Source: Lamellibrachia satsuma
Taxonomy: Eukaryota > Annelida > Polychaeta > Sabellida > Siboglinidae
Reading direction: 5' to 3'
Assembly: GCA_033239005.1 (NCBI GenBank)
Contig: BSQZ01000022.1
Coordinates: 1,101,001 to 1,165,000 of the forward strand
DNA length: 64,000 bases
This document shows, in pieces, positions 22,701 through 35,400 of this stretch. The translations under genes and the position numbers were made by a program. The notes under the pieces were generated by a model. That model did not search any database. It was not told the origin of the DNA and saw nothing but the letters and a program-made list of their open reading frames with translations. The number at the start of each line of letters is the position of its first letter. Within the stretch, counting starts at the first letter, position 1.

Positions 22701-25700
22701 GCGTGCAGGGGTTGCGATGTTCGCCCCCATGGTCAACTCGGGGGTCATCAACCATCTGACAGGTCAACCAGTTGAAGGACAAACAAGGTATGCACACTGC
22801 ATATTTATTTCCAATGTACTACAAGTTGGTCAAAATCACATGTAGTTTACTTGTCATTCACCAGGTGACACTACTTGTGTGTATGAAGGGTTATCTCTTC
22901 ATTACTTTAATTAAATTGAACTTTTTATGTAAACACAATTGCCTAATCTGGAGATTTTATTTCATATAAAGAATATACATGAGAGGTATGTTTGGTGTTA
23001 TGTGTAAAACGTAACAACTTTGGAAATATTTAATGAGATATTGTTATTGTGATTTTTTCTACAATTTTTATTCATACACACCTATAGTGTGAAAGAGAAT
23101 GACAGTACATTTGCTGCAGATTTAATATAGCTATACATATATGATTTATTGATATTTCCAACGTAAGAAAATTAGTGCACAAGACTCTTGTTGCCTTAGT
23201 TGTTGGTAACTCAGATGTATTTTATTCTCTGCATTTCATTTAACATATTGTAAAATATTAGCATTTAGTAGATATGTATAAAATAACTATTTGTGAATAT
23301 ATAGTGCAGTGCTGTAATATGTTGTAATATCTTGTAAACAAATGACAGGAATGTGTTGGAAGAATCCGCAAGAATCGCACGGGGCCAAGTAAGGCCTCTC
23401 GAGGAGTTGAATGTTGAATACTGCGATGCCGTTATATTCCCAGGCGGATTTGGGGCTGCAAAAACACTGTAAGTTTTTACACACTGCAGCTGGCAAATAG
23501 AGAAGATTCACACTTAAGGTAGCTGGGTCAGCTAGCGTGTCAGTTGATTTTTTTATTTTTTTCTTCATAACATGCTAGGAAATATTGAACTGAATGTTGA
23601 CACCAGAAATAATCACCTGGCACTGACGTCATATTTTGCCAATCCATCCTTTAAAAAAACAATCCTTTTGGAAATCCCCCTGACTTCTTAGAAACGCTAA
23701 CGATGTTTCCATAGTAATGACCGTGTGTGCCGAGCTTCAAACCAGCTATATTCGTTCACCGTGAACACATAACATACCGTCTGGTTACTGTGATTCCAGT
23801 ACACATCAGTATTATATCTACCAAAATCATATCTAACTAAATCATGCCCTTAAACCAGCAAATATAAGCGCTAACGTAGTTCATTGTGCCTTTGAACCAA
23901 TAACGGAAACAACCTATGACCCCAAACTGGTGACCCCGCCAGATAATGGGCCAATCAAAATGACTGTAAACAATCCCTGCCACATGTTTGTTAGATGGCT
24001 GGCATAACCTGGTATCGTAGATGACAACATGTTACAAATGCAGATTCAAGGGCCATTGTGGCGGCAAATTAAGTGGACATATCAATATTAGAAATGGCCA
24101 CAATGTTTTGTCAACAATGTATAAAATGCCAGTGAAAATCGTCACATTTGAAGCATGATATGAGTATCTATCAACATTTCTGTTATCACAAGTAATTAAG
24201 AAACGTTACCTAATTCAATATTTTTTAAAAGCTACAACACTTCTATGCTGAAATTTGGCGTATGAACGCATCTTACATGTATGGAACTATACACGGTTTG
24301 GAATTACGATTGGTGAAGGGTTTGTGTCAAAAATACACTGCCACTTTAGGCTGTCATTCAACTTTTGTTTAATTCATTCACGGTGGTGTAGCAGACGTAA
24401 TTGTAAGACGTTTATGTAATCATAAGTAACTGTACCTTCACGCAGTCGTAATCATGATTTTGCATTACATTATTATTACCTTGCTAATATAGTACTTAAT
24501 AATCACTGATTACATTTATGTACACCAGTGGCGATTTGAATGGAAGTGGGCAGGTGGTAATTGGGGCTGGTTGGCCCCGGTTGTAGTAGAGGGAGTAAGG
24601 TATTATTAGTTAGTATTATTATCAGTGACACCATCATACTTATATGTATGTCATCTATTTTTAGGGGATTTTTTCAAAATGATATAATTTTGCATTTAGT
24701 AGCCACATTTACAAAAAAAATTAAAACTTACATATTTTATGTATATAAACAAACCCTGTGTGCACAGAGGGAATGTTTTGGTGCCACATTAATTTATACA
24801 TTTGTTGTGGATTCCTGGTAAATCTTGTGGTGGGAACTTTTTCAATAAGTTTAGGTATGTACTTTAAAAAGGAATATAGCATGAAAGCTGTGAAAATAAT
24901 TTGGTAGATTTTTGGTAACCTGCAATCATAGTTTTAGTTGTGGTGGATATGTACGTCAGTATTTTTACTGTTTGCCTACCAGTATCTTTACTGTTTGCCT
25001 ACCTAAATAAAGGTAATGATTTAATATTTTTCTTTGACAAATTTATCATGTTTTGGTTTAAATAGCGTGATTGCAAATTGGAGTGCTAGCCTGTGCTTCG
25101 TTTTTGGCACAGTAGATACTTTCTGGATTATTTTCTGCTTAACTGCGATGTGTTAGTATCAGTGGTGCCATCTGTTGGTGCACGATGTGGCATTCTGTTT
25201 CCCCAGGTCCACATTCGGTCCGGACGGCGCCAACATGAAGGTGGACCCACAAGTGGAACGCATCCTCAATGAATTCCACGATGCTGGCAAGCCAATTGGG
25301 TTTGTACAATTTGAATAGTAAATTTTTTACACCAAAATTAAAATCTTTTTATTTTTATGATGTCGGTTTAACTCAATGGATATGCTGATTGGCCATTACT
25401 CATTAGATAGTTCTGTGCAACTCTGAGCCTGATTTGAACGTAATGTGCTAAGTCCAAGGCTATTTCGAAAGTTCACCCGAGTAGACAGATATAAAAAATA
25501 TGTTACACTTTCCTAATTTATTTCATCATGCTTATCTTATCTTATCTTATCTTAGACAAGTAAATTCTGCATTTAGTTTTGGTTACTGTTTTCTTTTAAA
25601 ACTGCTTCCTCAACTGATTTAGCCTATCACGACTCCGGTTCATTGATGTCCTGATATGTAGTGTCACTAGTGTGTAAATAGCTAAGTAATATCTGCAGTT

Positions 25701-27127
25701 GGTTTAATAAAAAAGTGCACATTTTCATTCAAATCATCGAAACAATTGACTTTTGTCATTGGATCTGGTCAGGCTTAGTGGATATCCAAAACAGTAAGTA
25801 CTTTATGGGATCAAGGCTGATCATGGGCGTGACTTCCATCATATTGCCGATCACGTGAAATTTAACCAAGGGCAAAATTCGTGAGTTTCATCATTTCCAT
25901 TTTCACTTCAATAAATTCTGCATGCAGAATTAAATAATTTAATAGTGTTTCTGATGATTTCACAAAAACTATATACAAAAGTGGAACAAATTAGTTAGCA
26001 TGTTGTAGTGGATGCTACTGGGGTGTAGGTAGGTTTTAATTTTCGCAAAATGAATTTAAAAAGAGACAGGCAAAAACATCTAATTGGATGCACCTTTAAA
26101 ATTATACTATTTTAATATCTGCCAAGCAAAGCCAGCTGGCGATATAAACAAATCTGACCACAACCTGTATCCAATTTTTCAACTTGTTTTTGTGGCACTA
26201 AAGTTACCACAATGTTCATTGGGTGGCGGCATTTGTTATTATACATCTGTTTATATAGTAACAATGTATGTGAAAATAGTGACGATGATGTTAACATTGT
26301 CAGCAGATATTAGGTAACATGTGATGTAACAGCGACTTCATGGAGAGACTGTACCGTTCGTTCCAGACTGTCCTGCATTGCCCCAGTGTTGGCTGCTAAG
26401 TTGTTTCCTGGTTGCGAGGTGACCCTCGGTCAGGAGTCTGAGGGGGCAGGTCGCTGGCCACATGCATCCACTGTCTCCACCATCAAACAGATGGGGGCCA
26501 AGCACGTCAAGACAGAGGTGACAATATCCTTTTTGACAAGTCTGCCATCATTAGCTATTTTGGGGACAGATGGGGCAGTGTTTCATGCGTCACTATTTTT
26601 CTGAACTTTTTTTGCATATTATGCCCTTAATACTTTGTGCATAATCTCCTTGATACAGTACACAGCATCTCCTTTGTGCCTTGGCCATTATTCCCTAAAC
26701 AAACTGAACCGTCCGCCAGTTGTAGGTGATGTCTAACAACATTGTTCATTACTTCCAGTTGCAAAGAACTTTATGTCATAAAAATACCATCCCACAATAT
26801 TATTTATTATCATAGCTTTTCTTTATGTTATCCTGTATATAAGTAGTACCTTATCCCCCAAAGGACATGTTATGCCATATTCACTAGGCTAATTTAGAAC
26901 ATAATATCTGCTACATTAGTACATTATTCTCTTTTGCTTCAAAGATTGTGATTCAAGTATACATGCCTTGTTCCTTAACTGTTCTGCACGACATCCATGT
27001 GGATCGCAAGAACAAACTTATCACAACCGCGGCTTTCATGTGCGAGGCGCCACTGTACGAGATCTACGAAGGCCTCGGCGCCATGGTTGAGAAGATCGTC
27101 ATGCTGGTCGGCGACGGTCACAAGTGA
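19794..27127 (+). CDS. ES1/GATD3-like mitochondrial DJ-1/PfpI superfamily protein, seven exons
   Basis: Exons: 19794-19901, 22186-22238, 22677-22787, 23349-23468, 25207-25299, 26367-26523 and 26990-27127 (780 nt, 259 residues; human GATD3 is about 268). All phases agree. Exon 1 encodes a leader from [12 protein letters not shown] to [13 protein letters not shown]. Then follow [17 protein letters not shown] (37-53), [17 protein letters not shown] (55-71), [35 protein letters not shown] (about 117-131), [20 protein letters not shown] (C165 at the nucleophile-elbow position), [13 protein letters not shown], the Glu/Asp-rich [12 protein letters not shown] across the last splice, and [20 protein letters not shown]. 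Members are glutamine-amidotransferase-like mitochondrial proteins; a deglycase role has been proposed for GATD3. Introns 1-5 are GT-AG, the last is AT-AC. Poly(A) signal at 27433. An alternative first exon lies at 14865-14975. I recognise the family with high confidence. Confidence 0.93.
20735..20820. repeat. Three-copy tandem repeat, about 30 bp unit
   Basis: The unit TTTACACTTCACCCCCTGGC plus AGACCTGTTCC, with small changes, is repeated within intron 1 of the ES1 gene. Confidence 0.75.
21150..21245. repeat. Interspersed repeat, copy 1 of a pair
   Basis: About 95 bp shared in direct orientation with 24415-24513: GTAATCATAAGTAA, TGTACCTTCA, AATCATGATTTTGCAT, ACATTATTATTACCTTGCTA and AATAATCACTGATT. 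Probably a short interspersed element. Confidence 0.75.
21246..21424. repeat. Nested direct and inverted copies of GAAGTAGATCxTGTAGCTAC
   Basis: Units of about 28 bp alternate (AGAAGTAGATC[AC]T[CG]TAG[CT]TAC), then reappear in reverse orientation (GATCTACTTCTGGTACCTAC) and again forward. The block can form a long imperfect hairpin within intron 1. Confidence 0.8.
21625..22063. mobile_element. MITE-like element with 21-bp perfect terminal inverted repeats
   Basis: A 21-base sequence containing CACAATTGTGCACATCAATG at 21625-21645 recurs exactly inverted at 22043-22063, enclosing 397 bp. A second inner pair (CACTTCCGGCCCCCAAG near 21715 and CATTGGGGGCTGGAAGTG near 21895) is also inverted. There is no coding capacity. 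I could not identify a clean target-site duplication. Confidence 0.6.
24415..24513. repeat. Interspersed repeat, copy 2 of a pair
   Basis: Direct-orientation partner of 21150-21245, in intron 4 of the ES1 gene. Confidence 0.75.
25736..26045. repeat. Interspersed repeat of about 300 bp (copy A)
   Basis: Reappears inverted at 35385-35640. Shared blocks: TGGATATCCAAAA, GTGAAATTT, CATTTTCACTTCAAT, GATGATTTCACA, and TTAGTTAGCATGTTGTAGTGGATxCTA. It lies in intron 5 of the ES1 gene. Confidence 0.7.
26524..26989 (+). other. U12-type AT-AC intron of the ES1 gene
   Basis: The donor is ATATCCTTTTT (26524 on), the U12 AT-AC consensus. TTCCTTAAC at 26971-26979 is the exact U12 branch-site consensus, ending 10 nt before the AC acceptor at 26988-26989. 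Using these borders restores [11 protein letters not shown], matching VTEAHVDQKNK of relatives with no gap. No GT-AG pair nearby keeps phase without adding a stop. Confidence 0.9.
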
Positions 27128-27432
27128 GATGGACGATTACCGACTACTGCATATCGCCCTCTCTACACGTTCAGACTGCAGTTTGCTATATAATGCGTCA
27201 GCGTTAACAATTTCTCACCAGACGCAGCTAGCCTCGATAGGCATGTACGTGTAGTGCGTGCATGTTGGAGTTCACATGATGCGTAGATCCAGATACACTC
27301 ATTGTTTACTTTATGGGTGGTTTGTGTAAATACAGGAACTCATGTACATTTTATTATATTTTATCTCGCGCTTAGACAAAAAATTGCTTGTTATTGAAAT
27401 GCGTATGTGGCAGAGATGTACAACTATGTGTC

Positions 27433-27438
27433 AATAAA
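27433..27438 (+). terminator. Poly(A) signal of the ES1 gene
   Basis: AATAAA about 300 bases after the stop codon; further AATAAA-like motifs at about 27470. Confidence 0.7.
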
Positions 27439-28289
27439 CTGTTTGTTACTAAAGTGTTGTCATTTTAATAATAATAAAACTTATAAAATCTAAATCATCC
27501 GGAACCAGAGTTACAAGACACAACAAACCAGAATCATTAAGCATGACATAATGAGCAGGGACAGAGTCATTAAGCATGACATAATGAGCAGGGACACGCA
27601 ACAGTCATCCTCAGAGCGAGGGACAACCGAGGATTTAGGGTGGAAATGCAATTTAGAAAAAAAAATTCTTTAGATTTATGCTCAAGGTAGCTGCAACTTA
27701 AGGTGATGGGGAGTTTGTTCCAGACTGGGTGCAGCTGCAGAGGAAGTGTCAAGTCTTTATAACAAGAACATTTTTTCTGGCATGGTTTAATTGCACAACA
27801 TCAACATGAAAGGGCAGGTGACAAGTGGTAATAATAAGATATTTGTAAAAAATACTTTCATGAAAAAGACGGTGGTACTGTATCATTTGAAAACATGAAA
27901 TAACTGCAATATATTCACGTACACAGTTACATGACCACTCGGTAGACAACAGTAATGCACCCATCACTGTTTACCCCAGGGAATGAGGTAAACGTGGATC
28001 CCTGAGAGTTATAAAATATTTCTTACCAACAGGAATGCAAACAGCTACGTTGAATTATTATGCAACCTTCATTTTCACTCGCTCTAATTAATTCCATTGT
28101 GTATTTTGTTGGGACTTTATAACATGAGGTCCAAGTTTAACTTCTGCTGTGCCATATAACTGGTATTGTTTTTCATATTTCCCACTATGCCTACTTAGAA
28201 CAGTGTGGCATTAGGCATCATAGAGCACTTGGTGAATAAGGCACTGTATAGATTTAGTATTTTATAAATACTCATCGTCACACACATAC
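27439..28289. other. Intergenic; one 28-bp tandem duplication
   Basis: AAGCATGACATAATGAGCAG with flanking bases occurs twice in tandem at about 27535-27595. Nothing else recognised. Confidence 0.5.
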
Positions 28290-28668
28290 GTTATGGAAAT
28301 GAAGTTTGTTTAAAATAGTGAATGGTTATGAGGATGTTGACAGGAATAAGTTCTTCAAACTTAAAAAAGGCAGTAGAACCAGAGGACATAAAGCAGCATT
28401 AGTTAAGGAGCAGTGCAGGTTGGACATGAGAAAGTATTCTTTCTCACAGAGGGTGATAAATGAATGGAACAAACTGCCAAATGATTGTGTTAATGCTAGT
28501 AGTGTGAATATGTTTAAAAATAGAATTGACAGATATTTGATAAGGGCGGGCTACACATAGATGAGAAAATTGTTGGACTCTCGATAAGCCAATGGCTTCC
28601 TTGTCCACTTGCCATCAGGAACTTGTTGTTTGGGATGGCAACCTTGTTAAACCTTGTTAAACCACATT
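28290..28668 (+). mobile_element. 5'-truncated CR1-like LINE (C-terminus plus 3' UTR)
   Basis: Open from FKIVNGYEDVDRNKFFKLKK to NRIDRYLIRAGYT and a stop at 28558, nearly identical to the C-terminus of the 51.4-53.2 kb copy. The 3' UTR (CTCTCGATAAGCCAATGGCT, TGTCCACTTGCCATCAGGAA) ends in two CCTTGTTAAA units, the family's tail repeat. Recent by its low divergence. Confidence 0.88.
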
Positions 28669-29459
28669 AGTTATAAGTCTTCAGAGTTTAGATACACAGC
28701 ATGAAGAAAGGTATCGTGATAACCCTGTAACACGATTATACGCAACTACAAAGGTAAGCCAAATTCATAACAACATGCATACCCACATGTTGGCATTTTT
28801 AAAAACAAAACCCCATAACTTGGTTAATCTTTTGTAGCTGGGGATGTAATTGTTTTTATAGGAAAATGTCAAAAAATTACATACACAGATGTGACAATGT
28901 ACAGTACATGCATTATGGAAATGAAGTTTGTCCTAGATCCAATGTCTAGTCCAGTCCAGTTAAGTCACCTGCGGATATACCAACTTAGAACAGGTGTTAA
29001 ATGAACAACTATTATCAGTTTGCAAGTGTTGCTGTTGACCCCAAATGTTCACAGAATCGTGTTCACAAAAGTTTGTGTACAAAAGTATACTCCCACCATT
29101 TTAGAAATCTGCTCCAAATTGAAACTGAACATTAATTTTGTTCTTAGGCTGATATGTTAACCCTTTCTAATTGAATAAATGACACGTCTGGTTAACATTA
29201 ATTTTCGTCAGCTACAAGATGCAGGGTTTTGTAATCTTACAAAGATTCCCACCACACATCCAACAACATTTCAACAGTTTCTGTCCCCCCCAGAATTAAA
29301 CAATATATGGCATCCTATGGGGTGGGGGAAGAAACCGATATTATTGACAAATCGTCTAAAAACTGATGGTGCCCTGCCCCTGGGGCAAACACTGAAGGGT
29401 GCACAAACCTAACGAGCAAGAACATTTTGGGGGTGAACTAATCCACCCTCCCAAGGGGG

Positions 29460-32400
29460 TCAAGGTTTGTCAGGTGACTGCACCACTCGGTGAACTTTGT
29501 TGATTCGGTTGATGAAGCTGTTCTCCTTCTCTCGCAGCTTGTTCGCAATGTCCTCCTGCAGTCACAAGGAACACGGTCAAGATTCATCTACATACACAGT
29601 ATCGCCAACTGTACGCATTTTTGCCAACTTTACGCAGTTTTGCGTAGATTATACATTTAGAGGGCTAAATATGCCTTACGCATGCGTAGATATGTTTTAT
29701 GACAATCCTACTCAGATGATGATATAACGGCCAATCCCAAGCATATCCTACGCATATTTGATTGATCTGACATTATTTCTGGCAATCCTATGGTTTACAC
29801 CGACTTTACACATGTAAACACATACACTACACTATTGTCATCTTTAGTTGCTAAATAAAGTTGAAACATAGAATAGCTCCATAATGTATTTTAACACTTT
29901 CATTATGTGAAATGCTTATATAATACAAATATTAATTTTAAATAAAAAATGTCCTGGGTCTTTGTAAGTTGTAACCATTTGAACTTTGTTGCCAACCTTA
30001 ACATCTCCGAGCATCTCGTCAAACACGCTGTTCATGATGGTTTGTATCTGATTGGCCGATAGTTGATTGAGAATATCACCAACAACCTCCATGCTTGGCT
30101 CCATATTCAAGGGCACGGGTTCGTCAACCACATCCGTCACGACTGCCTCATCCTGTCAGTGCATACTCGTCTTACATATATTTATAATGAAACGTAATAA
30201 TACATAACTGGTATGACACCACAAATCCAAGAAAACATTGCTGTATAGTTATGCTGTCAGACAACCTACTCTTCGCCAAAGCTACCTCCGGGGATCACTC
30301 AGAATATCTAATACTAAAACAACATGGCGAATTTGAAATTATAATGCAATCCTGCCAGTCTTGTCTGAGATTCAACGTGGAGTATGTAATACTTCAGTAG
30401 ACCTATTCAGTATTTAGTATATTGAATAATATTTATGTAGATATTCCAGGCCCTCAATTTGGGGTACACTTGTACAATTTTTTTTTCAACATGGAGACTG
30501 GGAGGTCATCCTTAACACAGAGCCTGGTGTAAAAAAGTCCATGCTGTTTACCTGCCCCTAGTCAATCTAGGTGTTCCCAAATTTCCTATGCACAATTGTC
30601 ATTGTGCCCAAATCTCCCTATACCTGTGTGAACATATGCCAGGCGAATGTCAAACAATAGTCCTAGCTAATATATACATTTACATGAAGTTAGATACAGA
30701 CATACATTCACACACAGGTACACATACCCCATACATTACATACTTACTGTAGTAATGACGGTTTGCTGTGAGGGTGATTTGGGAGGGGGTATGTCAATGT
30801 AAGTGTGGTAGATCTCGTCACTGAGGCCCTCTTCCAGCGGAGGGGGCCACGGCATTTCCGCCAGCTTTGGTACTTCCACTTCCAGCTGAAGCAGTTAGTA
30901 ATACAATGATACACCTGCAGACTGTGCACCCTGCGCATTGAAAATGCAATATGTTCAATATACAACATATATCATGGGCAACAAAGATCACACAAAAACC
31001 TAACAGAAAATAATGACATGCGTCTTGTAGCACAGAGAAAAAAATAATGAGAAACAATAAAATATATCATGAAAATAAAGTGTAGGTAGGTCACTAGTAA
31101 GGCTGCAAGACAACATGTGGACCAACAGAACCAGTGAATGGCAACCCAGAAAAGAACAAGAGGCAGACTGACGAGATGATTGTGTGATGATACAATTATT
31201 TATGCAGGAGCACTTTGCAAGAAAAGCCAAATAGGGAGAAAGTTGGAAATGTCTAGTGGAGGGCAAAATTCTGCAGTGGATGGACAAAGCCCAGGTGATA
31301 ATAAATTAATGATCTTTGTAACTGACCTAGCTCTGCTGACCTAGCTCTGAAATATGCAAAAACCACATGACTACACATGTACAAACAATCGAAGAATGGA
31401 GGAGCTGAGGGAGGAAGTTGGCGTGAACGAGAGTTTCAGGGGGAAGCTTGTGAGGAGCTGGTTAAAGTGGGCTGAACACATGGAAAGAATGGAAGGGGAA
31501 TTGTTGATGAAGACAGCGGATGAGCTCAGAGTGAAGGGAGGACAGTGTGAAGAGAGATTTGGGAGGGAAGTGGAGAAAAAGACTGAAGGATACGGGGAGA
31601 TGGGAGATGGAAAGGGCAGCGAAACATAACCAGTGATGGAAGGAGAAGAAAACAAACATCGGGGACCAGTATCGATGCCAGCCTCACCCCGGACTTCAGG
31701 GACAAAGAGGAGAGCAGTAACTATATCACCCAACATCCAGCCGCTATGACTTGGCACAGATACCTAGCTGAAGAACTCTGTATGCAGCAGAACAGAAAAT
31801 GAGGAGATTCTATTTTGTGAACAACCCAAGTCATGACTCAGAAACTTACTCCAAACCTCATGAAGGTGAGAGGTCTGTCATCCACAAGCTGCTTGTTAAA
31901 ACAAAATGTAGGAACGTATAAATACATAGTGGAAATGAATTGGAGCACATCTCCAAATAATTATTCCTTTTTCAACTCTGTTCACTTTATGGGATTAAAA
32001 AAAGTTGATAAAATCAATCAATATTATGAGTTATAATGCTTACTGTGATCTGTGGTACAAAGTCAAACATTAAGTCATTATTAATTTTTAAAACTGAATA
32101 GGCTGAATACAAAGAACAAGATATGAATGCTATTAACATATCAACTTTATAAATATATAATGCACGATGGTAAGTTAAATGATCCTCAACAATAATGTGA
32201 TTTTTAAGCAATTTACTCTGTCAGTGCAACAATTGTCAATAAAGAATGCAAACAGATCCAATATTTTGAATCTTCCTTATTTGCGTTTCAGAAACTAGCA
32301 AACTTACATCGGTTCCAATGAGTTCCTCGGCTTGTGTGTGACTAAACATGTACTCATACAGCTTGTAGTGCTTGAAGATGCTGCAACAGTAACACTAAAC

Positions 32401-35400
32401 ATGTACTCATACAGCTTATAGTGCTTGAAGACACTGCAACAGTAGCACTAAACATGTACTAATACAGCTTGTAGTGCTTGAAGACACTGCAACAGTAGCA
32501 CTAAACATGTACTCATACAGCTTATAGTGCTTGAAGACACTGCAACAGTAGCACTAAACATGTACTCATACAGCTTGTAGTGCTTGAAGACACTGCAACA
32601 GTAGCACTAAACATGTACTCATACACTAAACATGTACTCATACAGCTTGTAGTGCTTGAAGACACTGCAACAGTAGCACTAAACATGTACTCATACAGCT
32701 TATAGTGCTTGAAGACACTGCAACAGTAGCACTAAACATGTACTCATACAGCTTATAGTGCTTGAAGACGCTGCAACAGTAGCACTAAACATGTACTCAT
32801 ACAGCTTATAGTGCTTGAAGACGCTGCAACAGTAGCACTAAACATGTACTCATACAGCTTATAGTGCTTGAAGACGCTGCAACAGTAGCACTAAACATGT
32901 ACTCATACATCTTGTAGTGCTTGAAGACACTGCAACAGTAGCACTAAACATGTACTCATACAGCTTATAGTGCTTGAAGACACTGCAACAGTAGCACTAA
33001 ACATGTACTCATACAGCTTATAGTGCTTGAAGACACTGCAACAGTAGCACTAAACATGTACTCATACAGCTTATAGTGCTTGAAGACGCTGCAACAGTAG
33101 CACTAAACATGTACTCATACAGCTTATAGTGCTTGAAGACGTTGCAACAGTAGCACTAAACATGTACTCATACAGCTTATAGTGCTTGAAGACGCTGCAA
33201 CAGTATCACAAAAAATAGTAATAACTAGCACTTGGAAACAAAAGTCATGGTTTCGGGTCTATGCACCTATAAGAGTTAATAAAACATAACCATTGGTAAC
33301 TACAATTAAGAATACCACACCAGTGGTTTACTAGGAAAACTTTGTTGAACACACATCATCTTAATTTCATGGGCAGCGCCATACTAGAAAAATTCACTCG
33401 CCAAATTAAAATATATTTGTATACACCTATTCCTACATTTGTCAATACGATATGGTTATGCCGTTTTATCGGTCTTATTGGTTGACATGTCAGCACTCAG
33501 TCAACTAGAGAAATGACCGGAATCTCCAACTTTTAGAACACATTCTGAGTGGCATGATATTCTTGATTTTAGTTGCACATGGTTAGTTTTTATTATCTCT
33601 TTTAAGTGCATATCCCCATATGACTTTCGTTTCCCTTTAAAAAACATAAAATTACACATAGGTAAAAAATATATATAATTGTTACAACATTAAGCATTAC
33701 TAAAAAATTATATGTGTTTAGAAAAGATAATTAAAACAAACATTATTTTTTTAAAGGACGCATGGTCCACTGCAGCAGTCACTGCAAGGTCACTACATAT
33801 GTTGCCAGCCAGCAACTAGAAATTTATTCCTATGGGCAGCAGAAGTGTCGTAGTCTACAAATGAGCCCTTTCCCACTTCATGAACTATTTTCCCATTACT
33901 GGTACTTTATTTGTATGTCAACCTGGAAGTAAAATACTGATCTGACCCAAGAGCATACACCCACCTGCTATGCAGGTAATCTGACATGGCCTTGGCCTGG
34001 ACTATGTTGAAGCAGTCGAGGACGGTGGTAGGCACTGGCGGCGGTCCCGTCATCTCAGTCAGTGACTGTGTCTCTGCCACCGTGTGCATGCTCTCCTGCT
34101 CTGGCTGGGGAGGCAGAGGGAGCAACCCCACCCCTGCCAACATCCTCTTGAACTCTTTCAGGTTGTCTAGAAGTGTCAGCGTCTTCTCTGTTAACAGGTA
34201 GAGTGGTAGAGTGTCAACAGGTAGAGTGTCAACAGTATCATTAAATGTAAAATCAAGTTTTTTTCTATGAAATCGGAGAAACATAGCATACACAGAACCA
34301 ACGCAAAGTATCAAAAAAATTTCTGTTTTGACAGAAAGAGGACTAGTTTAGTAAAGAAAGGCCAAAATATGTTACATAAGTTGAGTTTCGATGCAAACAG
34401 CATGGTCCTTTGGAGAACGAATATTGCCAGATTATGACATTTGTGACGTAGGGTTATCTAACAGTACGGTGTAACCCATGAAATTAAGATGCTGTGTGTT
34501 CAACAAGGTTTTCTTAGTAAACCACTGGATTGATATTCTTAATTGTAGTTGCAAATGGTCATATTTTAGTAACTCTCATAGGTGCATAGGCTCAAAACCA
34601 TGACTTTTGTTTCCCTTTAAGTGGTAAAAATGGCCACAGTTGTAGAAAAAATTGCAATTTTCGTACTGCATATATATTTAATTTGTGGGTCATATCACGA
34701 GAAACAAAGACGTTTAGCATAAACACAAAATTATTGTTGCACAATTAGTAATGTGCATATAATCCAATACATTAGCTACATGATAGCTAATGTTTATGGA
34801 GTTAAAACAAACATTGCAACCTAGGATTTCTCAGTTGCCATGGCAACTCTGTGGAATTCTGTTTTAGTCTGCAGAACAATCATTGCTCAGAGCGCATTAT
34901 ACTTTGTCCCTGCATGGCACTTTCAGACCTGCTCACGCAAACACCATTTCCCTGTGAAGAATCAAGCAATGCTGCAATTGCTGCACAAAACCTGTTCGTT
35001 CTTATAATTCCATCACTGGAACCCACCACTGTCTGCTGCCAGGTGCTCATTTCTACAGCTCAGTGAATTGAGGCAACTGTACCTAAACTGCCTAAGCTTT
35101 GAATTGCAGCAAGTGGATTTGAACCTCAACCCTCTCTGTTGAGAGTCTGACATTCAACTGCTGTGCCACCAAAGACAATCGTGGATACATATGAACAAAT
35201 TGCTTTTGTGCAGTAACTGCAGCATGGCTGAATTCTTCCCAGATAAATCAGGTCACCGGGGGGGGTTGAAGCACAAACTGGTTACTGCACAGTATAAGTT
35301 ACTGTTACCTTAATTACAGCAAAAATGCAAGCCACATTAAAGCTTACTCCTCAATTAGATTTTTTTGCTTGTCTCATTTCAAATTAATTTTGTGGAAATC

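Noticed and set aside
26367..26517. ES1 exon 6 ending at GAG|GTGACA with a GT-AG intron
   Set aside because: No AG acceptor keeps phase without adding a stop or extra residues. The AT-AC borders fit the family alignment and carry exact U12 signals.
32344..33208. Resemblance to a CRISPR array (regular repeats of about 53 bp)
   Set aside because: Units are contiguous without unique spacers, the host is an animal, and the unit is a copy of a splice acceptor and exon.
34851..35066. 71-codon open frame on the plus strand
   Set aside because: Antisense to a SINE body.
35095..35175. tRNA gene on the minus strand
   Set aside because: A and B boxes are present but the acceptor and anticodon stems do not pair well, and the sequence continues into a SINE body.
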